A stretch of DNA of 39,970 nt from an uncultured Acetatifactor sp. (GTDB taxonomy: Bacteria > Bacillota > Clostridia > Lachnospirales > Lachnospiraceae), in NCBI GenBank assembly GCA_910589035.1, contig CAJUSI010000003.1, positions 1 to 39,970 on the forward strand. The letters run 5' to 3'. Numbering within the stretch: position 1 is the first letter of the stretch; the number at the start of each line of letters is the position of its first letter. Shown here piece by piece: positions 1 through 8,843 of the stretch. The notes below the pieces were generated by a model. That model worked only from the letters and a program-made list of their open reading frames with translations. It did no database searches and was not told where the DNA came from. The position numbers and the translations under genes were made by a program.

Positions 1-708
1 CGCATGAGAGCGGAACTGATCACGAACATGTCCCATGACCTGAAGACCCCTCTGACAGCCATCATCACCTATATTAATCTCCTGAATGAGGAGGGGGTGA
101 GTGAGGGACAGCGGAAGAAATACCTTGCCACACTGGAGCGCAAATCCCTGCGGCTGAAAAGTCTCATCGAAGATCTGTTTGAATTCAGCAAGGCAAATGC
201 CCAGAATGTCACACTGAATATCATGGACGTGGACATTATGAATCTGGTCAAGCAGGTATTTTTTGAGATGTCGGATAAAATACAGGAGGCCAGGCTGGAT
301 GTGAGGATGAATCTGACGGAGGAGAAGGTGATCCTGCCCATGGACAGCCAGAAGACCTACCGCATTTACGAGAATCTGTTTGGGAATATTGCAAAATATG
401 CCCTTCATGGAACCAGGGTCTATGTAAACGGGTTCCGGATCGATGATACGGTGGTGATCACCCTGAAAAACATTTCCGCACAGGAGATCACTGTGGACTC
501 CTCGGAGCTTACCGAGCGCTTTGTGCGCGGCGATGCCTCCCGCAATACGGAGGGCAGCGGCCTGGGTCTGGCCATTGCCAAGAGCTTTACGGAGCTGCAG
601 GGGGGGACCCTTGAACTGGAAGTGGACGGGGACCTGTTCAAGGTCACCACCATATGGCGTATCGGAGCCGGCCGGTCGGATTCCGAGGCATCCCCGGATA
701 TGCCGTGA
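1..708 (+). CDS. Sensor histidine kinase, C-terminal part (5' truncated by window edge)
   Basis: This is the catalytic half of a two-component sensor kinase, which autophosphorylates on His and passes phosphate to a response regulator. The reading frame is open from base 1, so the true start and the sensor/membrane part lie upstream of the window. Visible: the H-box SHDLKTPLTAI with the phospho-His at bases 34-36 (HisKA dimerisation helix), a four-helix-bundle second helix, an N-box-like ENLFGNIAKYA, an F-box-like ERFVRGD and the G2 box GSGLGLAI. The usual G1 box DxGxG is replaced by a KNIS stretch; similar replacements occur in clostridial VanS-like kinases, so it is not proof of inactivity. 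The last codons and the stop lie inside a 36-bp tandem repeat, so the C-terminus may have been altered by repeat expansion. The partner regulator is not in the window. Confidence 0.9.
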   Translation, partial: RMRAELITNMSHDLKTPLTAIITYINLLNEEGVSEGQRKKYLATLERKSLRLKSLIEDLFEFSKANAQNVTLNIMDVDIMNLVKQVFFEMSDKIQEARLDVRMNLTEEKVILPMDSQKTYRIYENLFGNIAKYALHGTRVYVNGFRIDDTVVITLKNISAQEITVDSSELTERFVRGDASRNTEGSGLGLAIAKSFTELQGGTLELEVDGDLFKVTTIWRIGAGRSDSEASPDMP

Positions 709-793
709 GGACAGTCGGCCGAGACATCCTCGGATATGCCGTGAGGACAGTCGGCCGAGATATCCCCAATATGCCGTGAAGGCTGTTGGGGAT
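695..793. repeat. 36-bp tandem repeat spanning the kinase stop codon (2 full copies plus a degenerate third)
   Basis: Copy 1 is 695-730 and copy 2 is 731-766; they differ at only two positions near the end of the unit. A third, partly diverged copy follows from about 767. Each unit contains GATATGCCGTGAGGACAG and, across the unit junction, a CCGAG-N5-CTCGG dyad. The TGA stop of the kinase (706-708) is inside copy 1. Confidence 0.85.
762..793. terminator. Hairpin after the kinase gene, possible terminator without a clear T-tract
   Basis: Perfect 8-bp arms ATCCCCAA (762-769) and TTGGGGAT (786-793) enclose a second small stem GCC/GGC around GTGAA. No run of T follows on either strand, so intrinsic termination is doubtful; it may only slow polymerase or stabilise the transcript end. 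It lies between a plus-strand gene end and a minus-strand gene end. Confidence 0.35.
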
Positions 794-812
794 GCCTCAA
801 TACTGTTAAACG

Positions 813-1073
813 TTATGCGAGTTTCTGCAGCTTTTCGCTATGCGCTCCAATAACCTTTTTCAGGATCTCAAGATCAGCCTGCATTGTTTCATACCCCTCA
901 ACGCTGTTTTTATACCTGTCATGTGTAGAGGTATAACACGCTTCAATGGTCTGCAGACGTGGTTTTATATCGTTTTCAAGGGACAATTCAATATTTTTCA
1001 GGCGTTGTTCAAGGGGCTTTAGTTTTTTGTCAAAAAGTGTTGAAAGTGTTAATAGTAATTCGTTGTCTGTCAT
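813..1073 (-). CDS. Small coiled-coil hypothetical protein (86 aa)
   Basis: Function not recognised. The ATG (1073) is preceded on the minus strand by a good GAGGAGG ribosome binding site at correct spacing, which makes this a real gene rather than a chance ORF. The product is soluble, with no signal peptide or membrane segment, rich in Leu, Lys and Glu, and shows heptad-like spacing (segments around LKPLEQRLKNIELSL and LEILKKVIGAHSEKL), so it should form a coiled coil. Small proteins of this kind are common in clostridial genomes, sometimes as phage-derived or chromosome-organising leftovers, but nothing here fixes a role. It converges on the kinase gene. Confidence 0.65.
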   Translation of the reverse strand: MTDNELLLTLSTLFDKKLKPLEQRLKNIELSLENDIKPRLQTIEACYTSTHDRYKNSVEGYETMQADLEILKKVIGAHSEKLQKLA

Positions 1074-1255
1074 ATGCCTACCTCCTCTATAAAATATACT
1101 ATATACAGGATAAAATTTAATTAATTATCAGGGTTCTGCTTCTTACTTAAGCGGAGATTGCAGAAGCGGAGAATCATGGAATTGCCGATATGCTGAGGAA
1201 TATTTTGCTAAGAAAAAATATAGGAAACACCGTTTAAACCAGTATTGCCTGTGAA

Positions 1256-1328
1256 TGGAGATAGCGGGATTCGAACCCGTGACCTCTGCGTTGCGAACGC
1301 AGCGCTCTCCCAGCTGAGCTATATCCCC
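1256..1328 (-). tRNA. tRNA-Ala, anticodon CGC
   Basis: On the minus strand the sequence folds as a 73-nt cloverleaf. The acceptor arms GGGGATA and TATCTCC pair with one G-U. The D-arm carries AGCTCAGCTGGGAGAGC, the anticodon arm is CTGCG-TTCGCAA-CGCAG, and the T-arm contains GGTTCGAATCC. The anticodon is CGC, which reads the alanine codon GCG. The discriminator base is A and the next bases are TTC, so CCA is not encoded and must be added by nucleotidyltransferase. Confidence 0.96.
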
Positions 1329-1359
1329 GAATAGATACCAGTTTTCACTGACAAAGATT

Positions 1360-1387
1360 ATTATACCATTTATTTCAAAAAATGCAA
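1360..1387 (-). promoter_or_regulatory. SigA-type promoter for the tRNA-Ala gene
   Basis: Reading the minus strand: TTGCAT (-35, 1387-1382), 16 bp spacer, TATAAT (-10, 1365-1360). It would start transcription roughly 25 bases before the mature tRNA 5' end. Confidence 0.75.
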
Positions 1388-1476
1388 TCATAAAATGACA
1401 AGTATTAAAATTATTTTTCGGGAAGTTAAGTGAAAGGTTAATTTCCATTAGCATTTGAAAGGCCGCGGAAGAGGGC

Positions 1477-1505
1477 TTGAAAAGTCATTTTTTTACTGGT
1501 ATAAT
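1477..1505 (+). promoter_or_regulatory. SigA-type promoter for fucI
   Basis: TTGAAA (1477-1482), 17 bp spacer, perfect TATAAT (1500-1505). Predicted start near 1512, giving a leader of about 40 bases before the fucI ATG. No convincing catabolite-control (cre) box was seen around it. Confidence 0.8.
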
Positions 1506-1552
1506 GAGGATGTCCGTTATTACAATTTACGTAGAAAGAGGAGGAATCTATA

Positions 1553-3346
1553 ATGGCAGAGAACAGGTTGATCGGCGACTATCCGGTGATCGGCATCCGT
1601 CCCACGATTGACGGAAGAAGAGGCGTGCTGAAGGTGCGTGAATCGCTGGAGGATCAGACCATGAACATGGCCAAAGCGGCTGCGGCGCTCTTTACGGAGA
1701 ACCTGCGCTATTCCAACGGGGAGCCGGTAAAGGTAGTGATTGCCGATACCACCATCGGGCGTGTGGGCGAGGCGGCGGCATGTGCGGACAAGTTCCGCAG
1801 GGCCGGAGTGGACATCACGCTGACCGTTACCCCTTGCTGGTGCTACGGCGCGGAGACGATGGATATGGAGCCTAAGACCATCAAGGGCGTATGGGGGTTC
1901 AACGGAACGGAGCGTCCCGGCGCGGTATATCTGGCTTCCGTGCTTGCGACCCACGCACAGAAGGGACTTCCCGCATTCGGCATCTATGGACATGATGTGC
2001 AGGAGGCGGATGACACTTCCATTCCGGAGGATGTCAGGGAAAAGCTTCTGCGCTTTGGGCGTGCCGCGGTGGCGGTGGCTACCATGCGCGGCAAATCCTA
2101 TCTCCAGATCGGTTCCATCTGTATGGGAATCGGCGGCTCCATTATCGATCCTGCTTTTATTGAGGAATACCTGGGGATGCGCGTGGAATCCGTGGACGAG
2201 GTGGAAATCATCCGCCGCATGACGGAGGGCATCTACGACAAGGCCGAATATGAGAAGGCTCTTGCCTGGGTGAAGGCAAACTGTAAGGAAGGCTTTGACA
2301 AGAATCCGGAGGAAATCCAGAAGACCAGGGAGCAAAAGGATCAGGACTGGGAGTTCGTGGTCAAGATGATGTGCATCATCAAGGACCTGATGAACGGCAA
2401 TCAGAATCTTCCCGAGGGAAGAGAAGAGGAGATGGTGGGACACAATGCCATCGCCGCCGGCTTCCAGGGGCAGAGACAGTGGACGGACTTTTATCCCAAC
2501 TGTGATTTCCCTGAAGCTATGCTGAATACCTCCTTTGACTGGAACGGAGCCAGGGAGCCTTATGTTCTGGCTACGGAGAACGATACCCTGAACGGCCTGG
2601 GAATGCTGTTCATGAAGCTTCTGACCAACCGGGCGCAGATTTTCGCGGACGTGCGTACTTACTGGAGTCCGGAGGCGGTAAAGAAGGCCACCGGCTACGA
2701 GCTGGAGGGCGCGGCAAAGGAGGCGGGCGGCTTTATCCACCTGATCAACTCCGGCGCGGCCTGCCTGGACGCCAATGGACAGGCAAAGGATGCCGACGGC
2801 AACGGCGTCATGAAGCCCTGGTATGAGGTGACGGAGGCCGACCAGAAGGCAATCATGGAAGCCACTACCTGGAATTACGCGGACTGCGGCTATTTCCGCG
2901 GCGGCGGATTCTCCTCCCGCTTCGTGACCGAGGCCGAGATGCCCGCCACCATGATCCGTCTGAACCTGGTGAAGGGACTGGGCCCCGTGCTGCAGATCGC
3001 GGAGGGCTGGACCATCCATCTTCCCGCCGAGGTGACGGATGTGCTGTGGAAGCGCACGGATTATACCTGGCCCTGCACCTGGTTCGCTCCCAGGACCACC
3101 GGCAAGGGCGCCTTCAAGACCGCTTACGATGTGATGAACAACTGGGGCGCAAACCACGGCGCCATCAGCTACGGCCACATCGGCGCGGACCTGATCACCA
3201 TGTGCTCCATGCTCCGCATCCCCGTATGTATGCACAATGTGGACGAGGATAAGATCTTCCGTCCCGCTGCATGGAATGCTTTCGGCATGGACAAAGAAGG
3301 ACAGGATTACCGTGCATGCGCGGCATACGGCCCCATGTATAAATAA
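1553..3346 (+). CDS. fucI: L-fucose isomerase
   Basis: Converts L-fucose to L-fuculose (family members also act on D-arabinose); a cytoplasmic Mn2+-dependent hexameric enzyme. The 597-residue length and start MAENRLIGDYPVIGIRPTID fit full-length FucI. Recognisable family stretches are PCWCYGAETMDM, GIYGHDVQEADD, ATENDTLNGLG, CGYFRGGG and NWGANHGAISYGHIG; the metal-binding Glu/Asp of the family are expected in the PEAML-to-ATEND region and the metal-binding His in the NHGA region. The ATG follows AGAGGAGGAATCTATA, an ideal ribosome binding site. The gene has its own promoter and terminator, and no fuculokinase, fuculose-phosphate aldolase, fucose permease or fucosidase gene lies within the window, so it is an isolated pathway step here. 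Gut Lachnospiraceae use fucose from mucin or human milk glycans, which is the likely context. Confidence 0.95.
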   Translation: MAENRLIGDYPVIGIRPTIDGRRGVLKVRESLEDQTMNMAKAAAALFTENLRYSNGEPVKVVIADTTIGRVGEAAACADKFRRAGVDITLTVTPCWCYGAETMDMEPKTIKGVWGFNGTERPGAVYLASVLATHAQKGLPAFGIYGHDVQEADDTSIPEDVREKLLRFGRAAVAVATMRGKSYLQIGSICMGIGGSIIDPAFIEEYLGMRVESVDEVEIIRRMTEGIYDKAEYEKALAWVKANCKEGFDKNPEEIQKTREQKDQDWEFVVKMMCIIKDLMNGNQNLPEGREEEMVGHNAIAAGFQGQRQWTDFYPNCDFPEAMLNTSFDWNGAREPYVLATENDTLNGLGMLFMKLLTNRAQIFADVRTYWSPEAVKKATGYELEGAAKEAGGFIHLINSGAACLDANGQAKDADGNGVMKPWYEVTEADQKAIMEATTWNYADCGYFRGGGFSSRFVTEAEMPATMIRLNLVKGLGPVLQIAEGWTIHLPAEVTDVLWKRTDYTWPCTWFAPRTTGKGAFKTAYDVMNNWGANHGAISYGHIGADLITMCSMLRIPVCMHNVDEDKIFRPAAWNAFGMDKEGQDYRACAAYGPMYK

Positions 3347-3545
3347 AGGCGTATTATCATAGATTCTCGCGGTATTTGTAAGGCCAGGAATAGAATTCTG
3401 GCAAATTGTATTGATTGCAGTTGCGATCATCATTTCCGGACAAAGTGAGAAGAATTCCGGCAGTTACTATAGAATTTGCTTTGAATAGGCAGGCGATACA
3501 TGCACGGGAGAATCAAATAAGTATTAACTGATAAATACTGACAAA

Positions 3546-3592
3546 CGGGCGGCAGTACCATATCATAATGGTATCTGCCGCCCGCTTTTATT
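3546..3592 (+). terminator. Strong intrinsic terminator after fucI
   Basis: Long hairpin: arm CGGGCGGCAG (3546-3555) with CTGCCGCCCG (3575-3584), plus inner TACCAT/ATGGTA, followed by CTTTTATT. It sits between convergent genes and could also stop the minus-strand transcript arriving from 3645, since that side begins with TTTG. The 200 bases between the fucI stop and this hairpin (3347-3545) hold no gene that I can support. Confidence 0.85.
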
Positions 3593-3644
3593 GCAATCCT
3601 TATAGCCGTCCTCGCAAAAGATCCCCGCTTTTTCCCTTACCGCC

Positions 3645-6096
3645 TTACCTATTCTCATTCAGAAGCAGCTGCACCCGGTTCTGGATAATTCCGATCACTT
3701 CGTCCAGGCTCTTATCCCCTGTGTAGTAGGCTTCCACCTCCTCCAGGACAATGCTGACCACCGTGTTCCGCAGGCCTGATTCCGGGGTGAAGTCAGCGGT
3801 TTCCAGAAACTCCATCAGCTTTTCCGCCATTTCAGGGGACGTTTCATAAGCATGCACCTCTTCATCATTCACGACATAAGACATATTGCGCGGTTGTGTA
3901 ACCGCTTTCTCCATCAGCTTCTGAAGCCGGCTTCTGCTTGTGGGCAGGGCGTTTCCCCACTCTACATCATCCTTCGAGGACGAAATGTAATATTCCAGGA
4001 ATTCCCATGCCCCTTCCCTGTTCCCAGCTCCAGCTACAATGCCCAGAGGCGCTTCCACCTGCAGGCTGGCGGTTCCCCTGCCATCCGCCGTGGGAAATCC
4101 TGTCAGCGTAACCTCATCACCGCACTGAATCTCCCATAGGACGGCGTCCTGGAAATCTATAAAGTCCTCCATTAGCAAAGCTTCCTCAGGAAGATACCCC
4201 TGTGTGCTAAAAACTCTCGTCCGCGGGTCGGCAGGCAATTCCTCTGAATGCTCTCCAACCCATTTGAGGAGCCTTCGGAATCCCTCGCTGTCAAAATGAC
4301 ACTTTCCTTCCTCCCAGTCCACATATTCTTCCAGATACCAGACCGCGCAGAATTTCCCAAGCAGATGTTCCCTTGCCACCAGACTTCGTCTGACTTTTCC
4401 GGTATCCGCATCATAACTGGCATCACTCAACAGGAGTGTCTGTTCCGGATACCGCTCCGCAAGGGCGTATACATCCTCCATGGTCCAGCTGTCCAGTCCG
4501 CCCACCTGGGATGCCCGCCCGCCCACAGCCCTGGGAATGAAACGTACGGGAATGCCCACCAGACATCCTCCAATGGTATATCCTTCCAGCGCATTCTCCA
4601 GAAAGTCCTCCCTGTCCAGTATGCTGCTCCTTTCCAGCCAGGGCGACAAATCCTCCAGCAGCCCCTTTTCCAAATCCTTTCCAAGATCCCTTCCCGACAG
4701 GGAAAGGAGATCAGGCGGGGTGGAAGAGGAGAGTGCGGCGCTCAGCCGGGTCTGGGCACCGGAGGCGGTTTCGTAGGAGTACCCGTAGTTTTCCAGAATC
4801 ACCTGATACTCTTTATTCAGCCTGTTGAAACGAATAACTGCATTTTCCAAAGCTGTAGGGAGATCAAAAGCCGCCAATACTACGGCCTTCTTCTCCGGCA
4901 GTTCCGCTGCCGGCGTTTTTACCAGCAGATAGAGTCCTTCCATTCCCGGCTCGTCATACCAGGCCAGGAACCTTTCCCTATCCAGCACAATACAGTCCCT
5001 GATATTGCTGTCGATCAGGCCGCTGTTGGTCCACCGCAGTATCTCCGTGCTGCTTTCCGTTTCTCTGTCATACTCATAGAAATTTCCGGAAACCGAGAAA
5101 AATGCGTTTCCCTGGAATACAGTACAGGTATCCAACATCCAGCTCCCTGAAAGCCCTTCAACCTCCTTCAGCCCTTTTCCGTCCTGGTGCGTCACTTCCA
5201 GCCCTTTCCAGCGGGAATCAAAATCCTCAAAGACAAAATAGTATACATTGCCCCTGGAATCTCCCAGCAGACGTTCCGAAGAATATTTTTTCCCATTATA
5301 TTCTTCTGTACTTATCATGCCTGTCTCATGGCCGTCCCTGTCTACTGAGAGAATTCCCTCCGCAGTCAGCAGGTACACGCCGCCGGTTCCGTCTACTGCA
5401 AGGCTGTCCGGCTGCAGTCCGCTGAAAAAGTGTCTGTACGCCCATTCTCCCTCCGGCGTCCGCTTGCAGAGCACGGTTCCCAGGCTCTCCATAGTCAAAT
5501 AATCGCCCAGGCTGCAGTCCAGCACAAGGTAAAGATTCTGTTCCTGATCCACCTCATAGCTTTGGAGGACAAAATGGAAATAATCCTTCTCCGGATCCAC
5601 CATTACAAAACCGTTCAGCCCAGGTTTGACAGGGATGCTTTCTTCGTCCATAGCTGTGTCCAGCATGGAAAGGACTTCGTCCTCGCTGATAGATCTTTCC
5701 TCGCTGCCGGTTCCTTTCTTATCCTTTTCGAAAGCGTAAGTGGAAACAGAGAAGAGTACCTCTGCGCCCGCAAAGTCCACTGTGCCGCCATCCTCAGGGA
5801 ATACTGTCCTCTCAATGGTATAGCTGTCAATCCCCTGGTTGTCATAGATGTCACGCATATAATAGATCTGTCCGCCTTCCACAGTCGGGTTCCGAAATTC
5901 TTCCGGCAGGCTGTATCCTCCCGAGGACGAGGTTTGCAAGCTGCTGTGCCACATAAACATAGGCGGATGTCTGTTCCTCCGAATTCTCATTCCCTTTGCC
6001 GCAGCTTGACAATACATAGGCCATGGAGAAAAGGCATGCTGCCAGGATGAGCTTCCGTTTTCCCGTTTTCTTTGTATTCCTGATATTCCTTTTCAT
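3645..6096 (-). pseudogene. Solute-binding-protein lipoprotein paralog 1, broken by a 1-base insertion
   Basis: First of three tandem paralogs (see 6170-8656 and 8844-11330). The start at 6096 (MKRNIRNTKKTGKRKL) and the signal peptide with a lipobox ending LSSC match the intact copies. At 5933-5935 there is TTT where copy 3 has TT; this extra base shifts the frame after VAQQLA, and the remaining about 770 residues are in another frame, where they align well with the paralogs. The rest is open, with the propeller-like region followed by the binding domain. As read, the lipoprotein is lost after about 45 residues. Either a sequencing error, a recent mutation, or an occasional ribosomal slip could explain it. 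Copy 1 also lacks about a dozen residues of the linker after IYYMRD. It shares an own promoter (6129-6157) and a GGAG ribosome binding site. Confidence 0.8.
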
Positions 6097-6128
6097 GCTG
6101 TATTTTACTCCTTTTTAAGCTTTGCTTC

Positions 6129-6157
6129 ATTATATCTCATTTAGTTATGAGGCACAA
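6129..6157 (-). promoter_or_regulatory. Promoter with inverted repeat, lipoprotein copy 1
   Basis: Minus strand: TTGTGC (-35, 6157-6152), 17 bp spacer, TATAAT (-10, 6134-6129). The spacer carries CTCAT-N6-ATGAG, an inverted repeat (6136-6151) that exactly fills the space between the two boxes. The same design precedes copies 2 and 3, so this is a probable operator. Confidence 0.75.
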
Positions 6158-6169
6158 AAACTTTTGGCA

Positions 6170-8656
6170 CTACCTGTTTTCATTCAGAAGCAGCTGCACC
6201 CGGTTCTGGATAATTCCTATCACTTCATCCAGGCTCTTATCCCCTGCATAATAAGGCGCAGTCTCTTCCAGGACAATGCTGACCACAGTGTTCCGCAGGC
6301 CCGATTCCGGGGTGAAATCTGCCGTTTCCAAAAACTCCATCAGCTTCTCCGCCATTTCACGAGAGGTTTCACGAGCATTTACCTCTTCACCATCCAAGAT
6401 ATAAGTCGATCTGCTTTTTTCTGTAACTGATTTTTCCATCAGCTCCTGAAGCAGGGTTCTGCTTGTAGGTAATTCAAAAATCCAATCCTCGTCCGCCGAA
6501 GACGAGATGTAATATTCCAGAAACTCCCATGCCCCTTCCCTGTTCTCTGCTCCAGCTACAATGCCAAGGGGCGCTTCCACGTACAGGCTAACGGTTCCTC
6601 TGCCATCCGCTGTGGGAAATCCTGTCAGCGTAATCTCCCCGCCGCACTGAATCTCCCATAAGACAACAGACTTGAAATCTATATAATACTCCATCAGCAA
6701 AGCTTCCTCAGGAAGATATCCCAACACGTAAAAAATTCTGCTCCGCGGGTCGGAGGCAGGCGGTTCCTCCGAATGCTCCCCAACCCATCTGAGAAGCTTA
6801 CGAAATCCATCGTTGTCAAAATGACACTTCCCTTTCTCCCAGTCCACATATTCTTCCAGATACCAGGCAGCACAGAATTCTCCAAGCAGGTGTTCCCTTG
6901 TCACCAGCATCCGGCTTTCTCTCCCGGTATCTTCTTCATAAGTGGCACTGCTCAACAGAAGTGTCTGTTCCGGATACCGGTCCGCCAGGGTGTACACATC
7001 CTCCATAGTCCAGCTTTCCACCCCGCCCACCTGAGATGTACGCCCGCCTACAGCTGTGGGCCTGAAACGCACGGGGATACCCACCAGACAGCCTCCAATA
7101 GTATATCCTTCCAGCGCATTTTTCAGAAAGTCCTCCCTGTCCAGTATACTGCTGTTTTCCAGCCAGGGCGACAGGTCCTCTAACAGCCCCTTTTCCATAT
7201 CCTTTTTCAGATTCCTTCCCGACAGATAGAGGAGGTCAGGCGGGGTAGAAGAGGACAGTGCAGCGTTCAGGCGGGTTTGCGCACCGGAGGCAGTTTCATA
7301 GGAATATCCATAGTTCTCCAGAACTACCTGATACTCTTTATTCAGCCGGTTGAAACGAGCGACTGCATTTTCCACTGCTATAGGCGCCTCAAAGGCCGCC
7401 AATACCACAACCTTCCTCTCCGGCAATTCTTCCACAGGCGTTTTTACCAGCAGGTAGAGGCCTTCCATGCCCGGTTCGTCATACCAAACCAGGAGATTTT
7501 CCTTTCCCAGTACAATACAGTCCCTGATATTGTTGTCAATCAATCCGCTGTTGGCCCATTGCAGTATCTCCATGCTGCTTTCCATTTCCCTGCCATATTC
7601 ATAGAAGCCTCCGGAAGCCGAGAAAAATACATTTCCCTGAAATACAGTGCAGTTATACAGCCAGTCACTCCCTGAAAGCCCATCCACCTCTTTCAGCCCT
7701 TTTCCTCCCTGGGGCACGACTTCCAGCCCTTTCCAGCAGGAATTATTTGCTTCCAGGACAAAATAGTACACACTGCCCCGGGAATCTCCCAGCAGCCGTT
7801 CCGAAGAATAACTTCTTCCCTTGTATTCTTCCGTGCTTACTATGCCAGCCTCGCGGCCCTCCCCGTCTATTGTGAGAATCCCCTCCGCTGTCAGCAGGTA
7901 CACGCCGCCTTTTCCGTCCGCTACAGGGCTGTCCGCTTCCAGGCCGCTGAAGAATCGCCTGTACGCCCATTCCCCCTCCGGTGTCCGCTTGCAAAGCACA
8001 GTTCCAAGGTTCTCCCTATCATAATAATCGCCCAGGCGGCAGTCCAGCACAAAATATAGATTCTGTTCCTGATCCACTGCATAGTTCATAATGTCAAAAC
8101 TAAAATAATCCTTTTCCGGGTTCAACGTTATAAAACCGTTCAGTCCCGGTTTGACAGGGCTGCTTTCCTCGTCCATGGCCATATCCAGCATGGAAAGGAT
8201 TTCGTCCTCACTGATAGTTCCTTCTTCGCTGCCTGCTCCGCCCTTTTCCTTTTCAAAAGAGTAAGCAGAAACAGAGAAGAGCACCTCAGCACCCGCAAAG
8301 TCTACCGCGCCGCCATCCTCCGGGAATACGGTTCTCTCAATAGAATGGCTGGCAACAAGCATCTGTTCCTCTTCAACCTGCAGACCTTCTGCCGGGCTCT
8401 CATAGGTATCCCGCAAATAATAGATCTGTCCACTTTCCACGGCGGGATTACGAAATCCTTCCGGCAGGCTGTATCCTCCCGAGGGCGAGGTCGCAAGCTG
8501 CTGTGCCACATAAACATAGGCGGATGTCTGTCCTTCCAGATTCTCATTCTCTTTGCCACAGCCCGACAATGCATATGCTATGAAGAAAAAAAGGCATGCC
8601 GCCAGGGTGAGCTTCCGTTTCTCCGTTCTCTTTGTATTCCTGATATCCCTTTTCAT
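6170..8656 (-). CDS. Propeller-like/solute-binding-protein lipoprotein, paralog 2
   Basis: 828 residues. Residues 1-33 are a lipoprotein signal peptide (basic start MKRDIRNTKRTEKRK, hydrophobic core, lipobox ALSGC), so the protein should be anchored outside the membrane. Residues about 45-400 contain repeated short strands and YLLT/VYYFV-type segments that look like a beta-propeller (inference). From about 405 onward is a family 1 extracellular solute-binding domain: VVLAAFEAPIAVENAVARFN, TPPDLL, GGCLVGIPVRF, WTMEDVYTLADRYPEQTLL and APLGIVAGAENREGAWEFL. Such domains usually bind sugars or peptides for ABC importers, but no permease or ATPase is nearby. The ATG follows AAGGAGTAAAATGCAGT. The last about 30 residues are nearly identical to copy 3, while the middle is the most diverged of the three. 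Ligand unknown. Confidence 0.88.
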   Translation of the reverse strand: MKRDIRNTKRTEKRKLTLAACLFFFIAYALSGCGKENENLEGQTSAYVYVAQQLATSPSGGYSLPEGFRNPAVESGQIYYLRDTYESPAEGLQVEEEQMLVASHSIERTVFPEDGGAVDFAGAEVLFSVSAYSFEKEKGGAGSEEGTISEDEILSMLDMAMDEESSPVKPGLNGFITLNPEKDYFSFDIMNYAVDQEQNLYFVLDCRLGDYYDRENLGTVLCKRTPEGEWAYRRFFSGLEADSPVADGKGGVYLLTAEGILTIDGEGREAGIVSTEEYKGRSYSSERLLGDSRGSVYYFVLEANNSCWKGLEVVPQGGKGLKEVDGLSGSDWLYNCTVFQGNVFFSASGGFYEYGREMESSMEILQWANSGLIDNNIRDCIVLGKENLLVWYDEPGMEGLYLLVKTPVEELPERKVVVLAAFEAPIAVENAVARFNRLNKEYQVVLENYGYSYETASGAQTRLNAALSSSTPPDLLYLSGRNLKKDMEKGLLEDLSPWLENSSILDREDFLKNALEGYTIGGCLVGIPVRFRPTAVGGRTSQVGGVESWTMEDVYTLADRYPEQTLLLSSATYEEDTGRESRMLVTREHLLGEFCAAWYLEEYVDWEKGKCHFDNDGFRKLLRWVGEHSEEPPASDPRSRIFYVLGYLPEEALLMEYYIDFKSVVLWEIQCGGEITLTGFPTADGRGTVSLYVEAPLGIVAGAENREGAWEFLEYYISSSADEDWIFELPTSRTLLQELMEKSVTEKSRSTYILDGEEVNARETSREMAEKLMEFLETADFTPESGLRNTVVSIVLEETAPYYAGDKSLDEVIGIIQNRVQLLLNENR

Positions 8657-8688
8657 ACTGCATTTTACTCCTTCTTAAGCTATACTTC

Positions 8689-8717
8689 ATTATATCTCAT
8701 TTGGCTATGAGGCACAA
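8689..8717 (-). promoter_or_regulatory. Promoter with inverted repeat, lipoprotein copy 2
   Basis: Minus strand: TTGTGC (-35, 8717-8712), 17 bp, TATAAT (-10, 8694-8689), with CTCAT-N6-ATGAG (8696-8711) between them. The loop bases differ from copies 1 and 3 but both arms are kept. Confidence 0.78.
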
Positions 8718-8754
8718 CATCCAGAAAAGTGCTGCAATGGTGAAACCACATAAA

Positions 8755-8786
8755 GGGAAAGGGAGAAATACTGTCTCCCCTTCCCC
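8755..8786 (-). terminator. Hairpin between lipoprotein copies 3 and 2
   Basis: On the minus strand GGGAAGGGGAGA pairs with TCTCCCTTTCCC (one G-T), followed by TTTAT. It lies downstream of copy 3 and upstream of the copy 2 promoter, so it would terminate copy 3 transcription. The same element is at 11428-11459, but it is missing between copies 2 and 1. Confidence 0.55.
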
Positions 8787-8843
8787 ACAATTAAATTTTA
8801 TCATTATGTTCCCATTAATCAAGGACCTGAAAAACTTTTGGCA

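Noticed and set aside
695..793. CRISPR-like array
   Set aside because: Repeats are directly adjacent without spacers and there are only two to three units; no cas gene.
1430..1552. Catabolite repression (cre) box at the fucI promoter
   Set aside because: No 14-bp match with the required CG centre and flanking symmetry was found.
1520..3433. Long minus-strand open frame opposite fucI (637 codons)
   Set aside because: Antisense shadow of a GC-rich gene: no ribosome binding site, His/Leu/Gly-rich nonsense composition, while the plus strand is a full fucose isomerase.
4248..5150. Plus-strand open frames opposite the lipoprotein copies
   Set aside because: Similar shadows occur at the same place in all three copies, following the duplicated minus-strand coding sequence; no ribosome binding sites.
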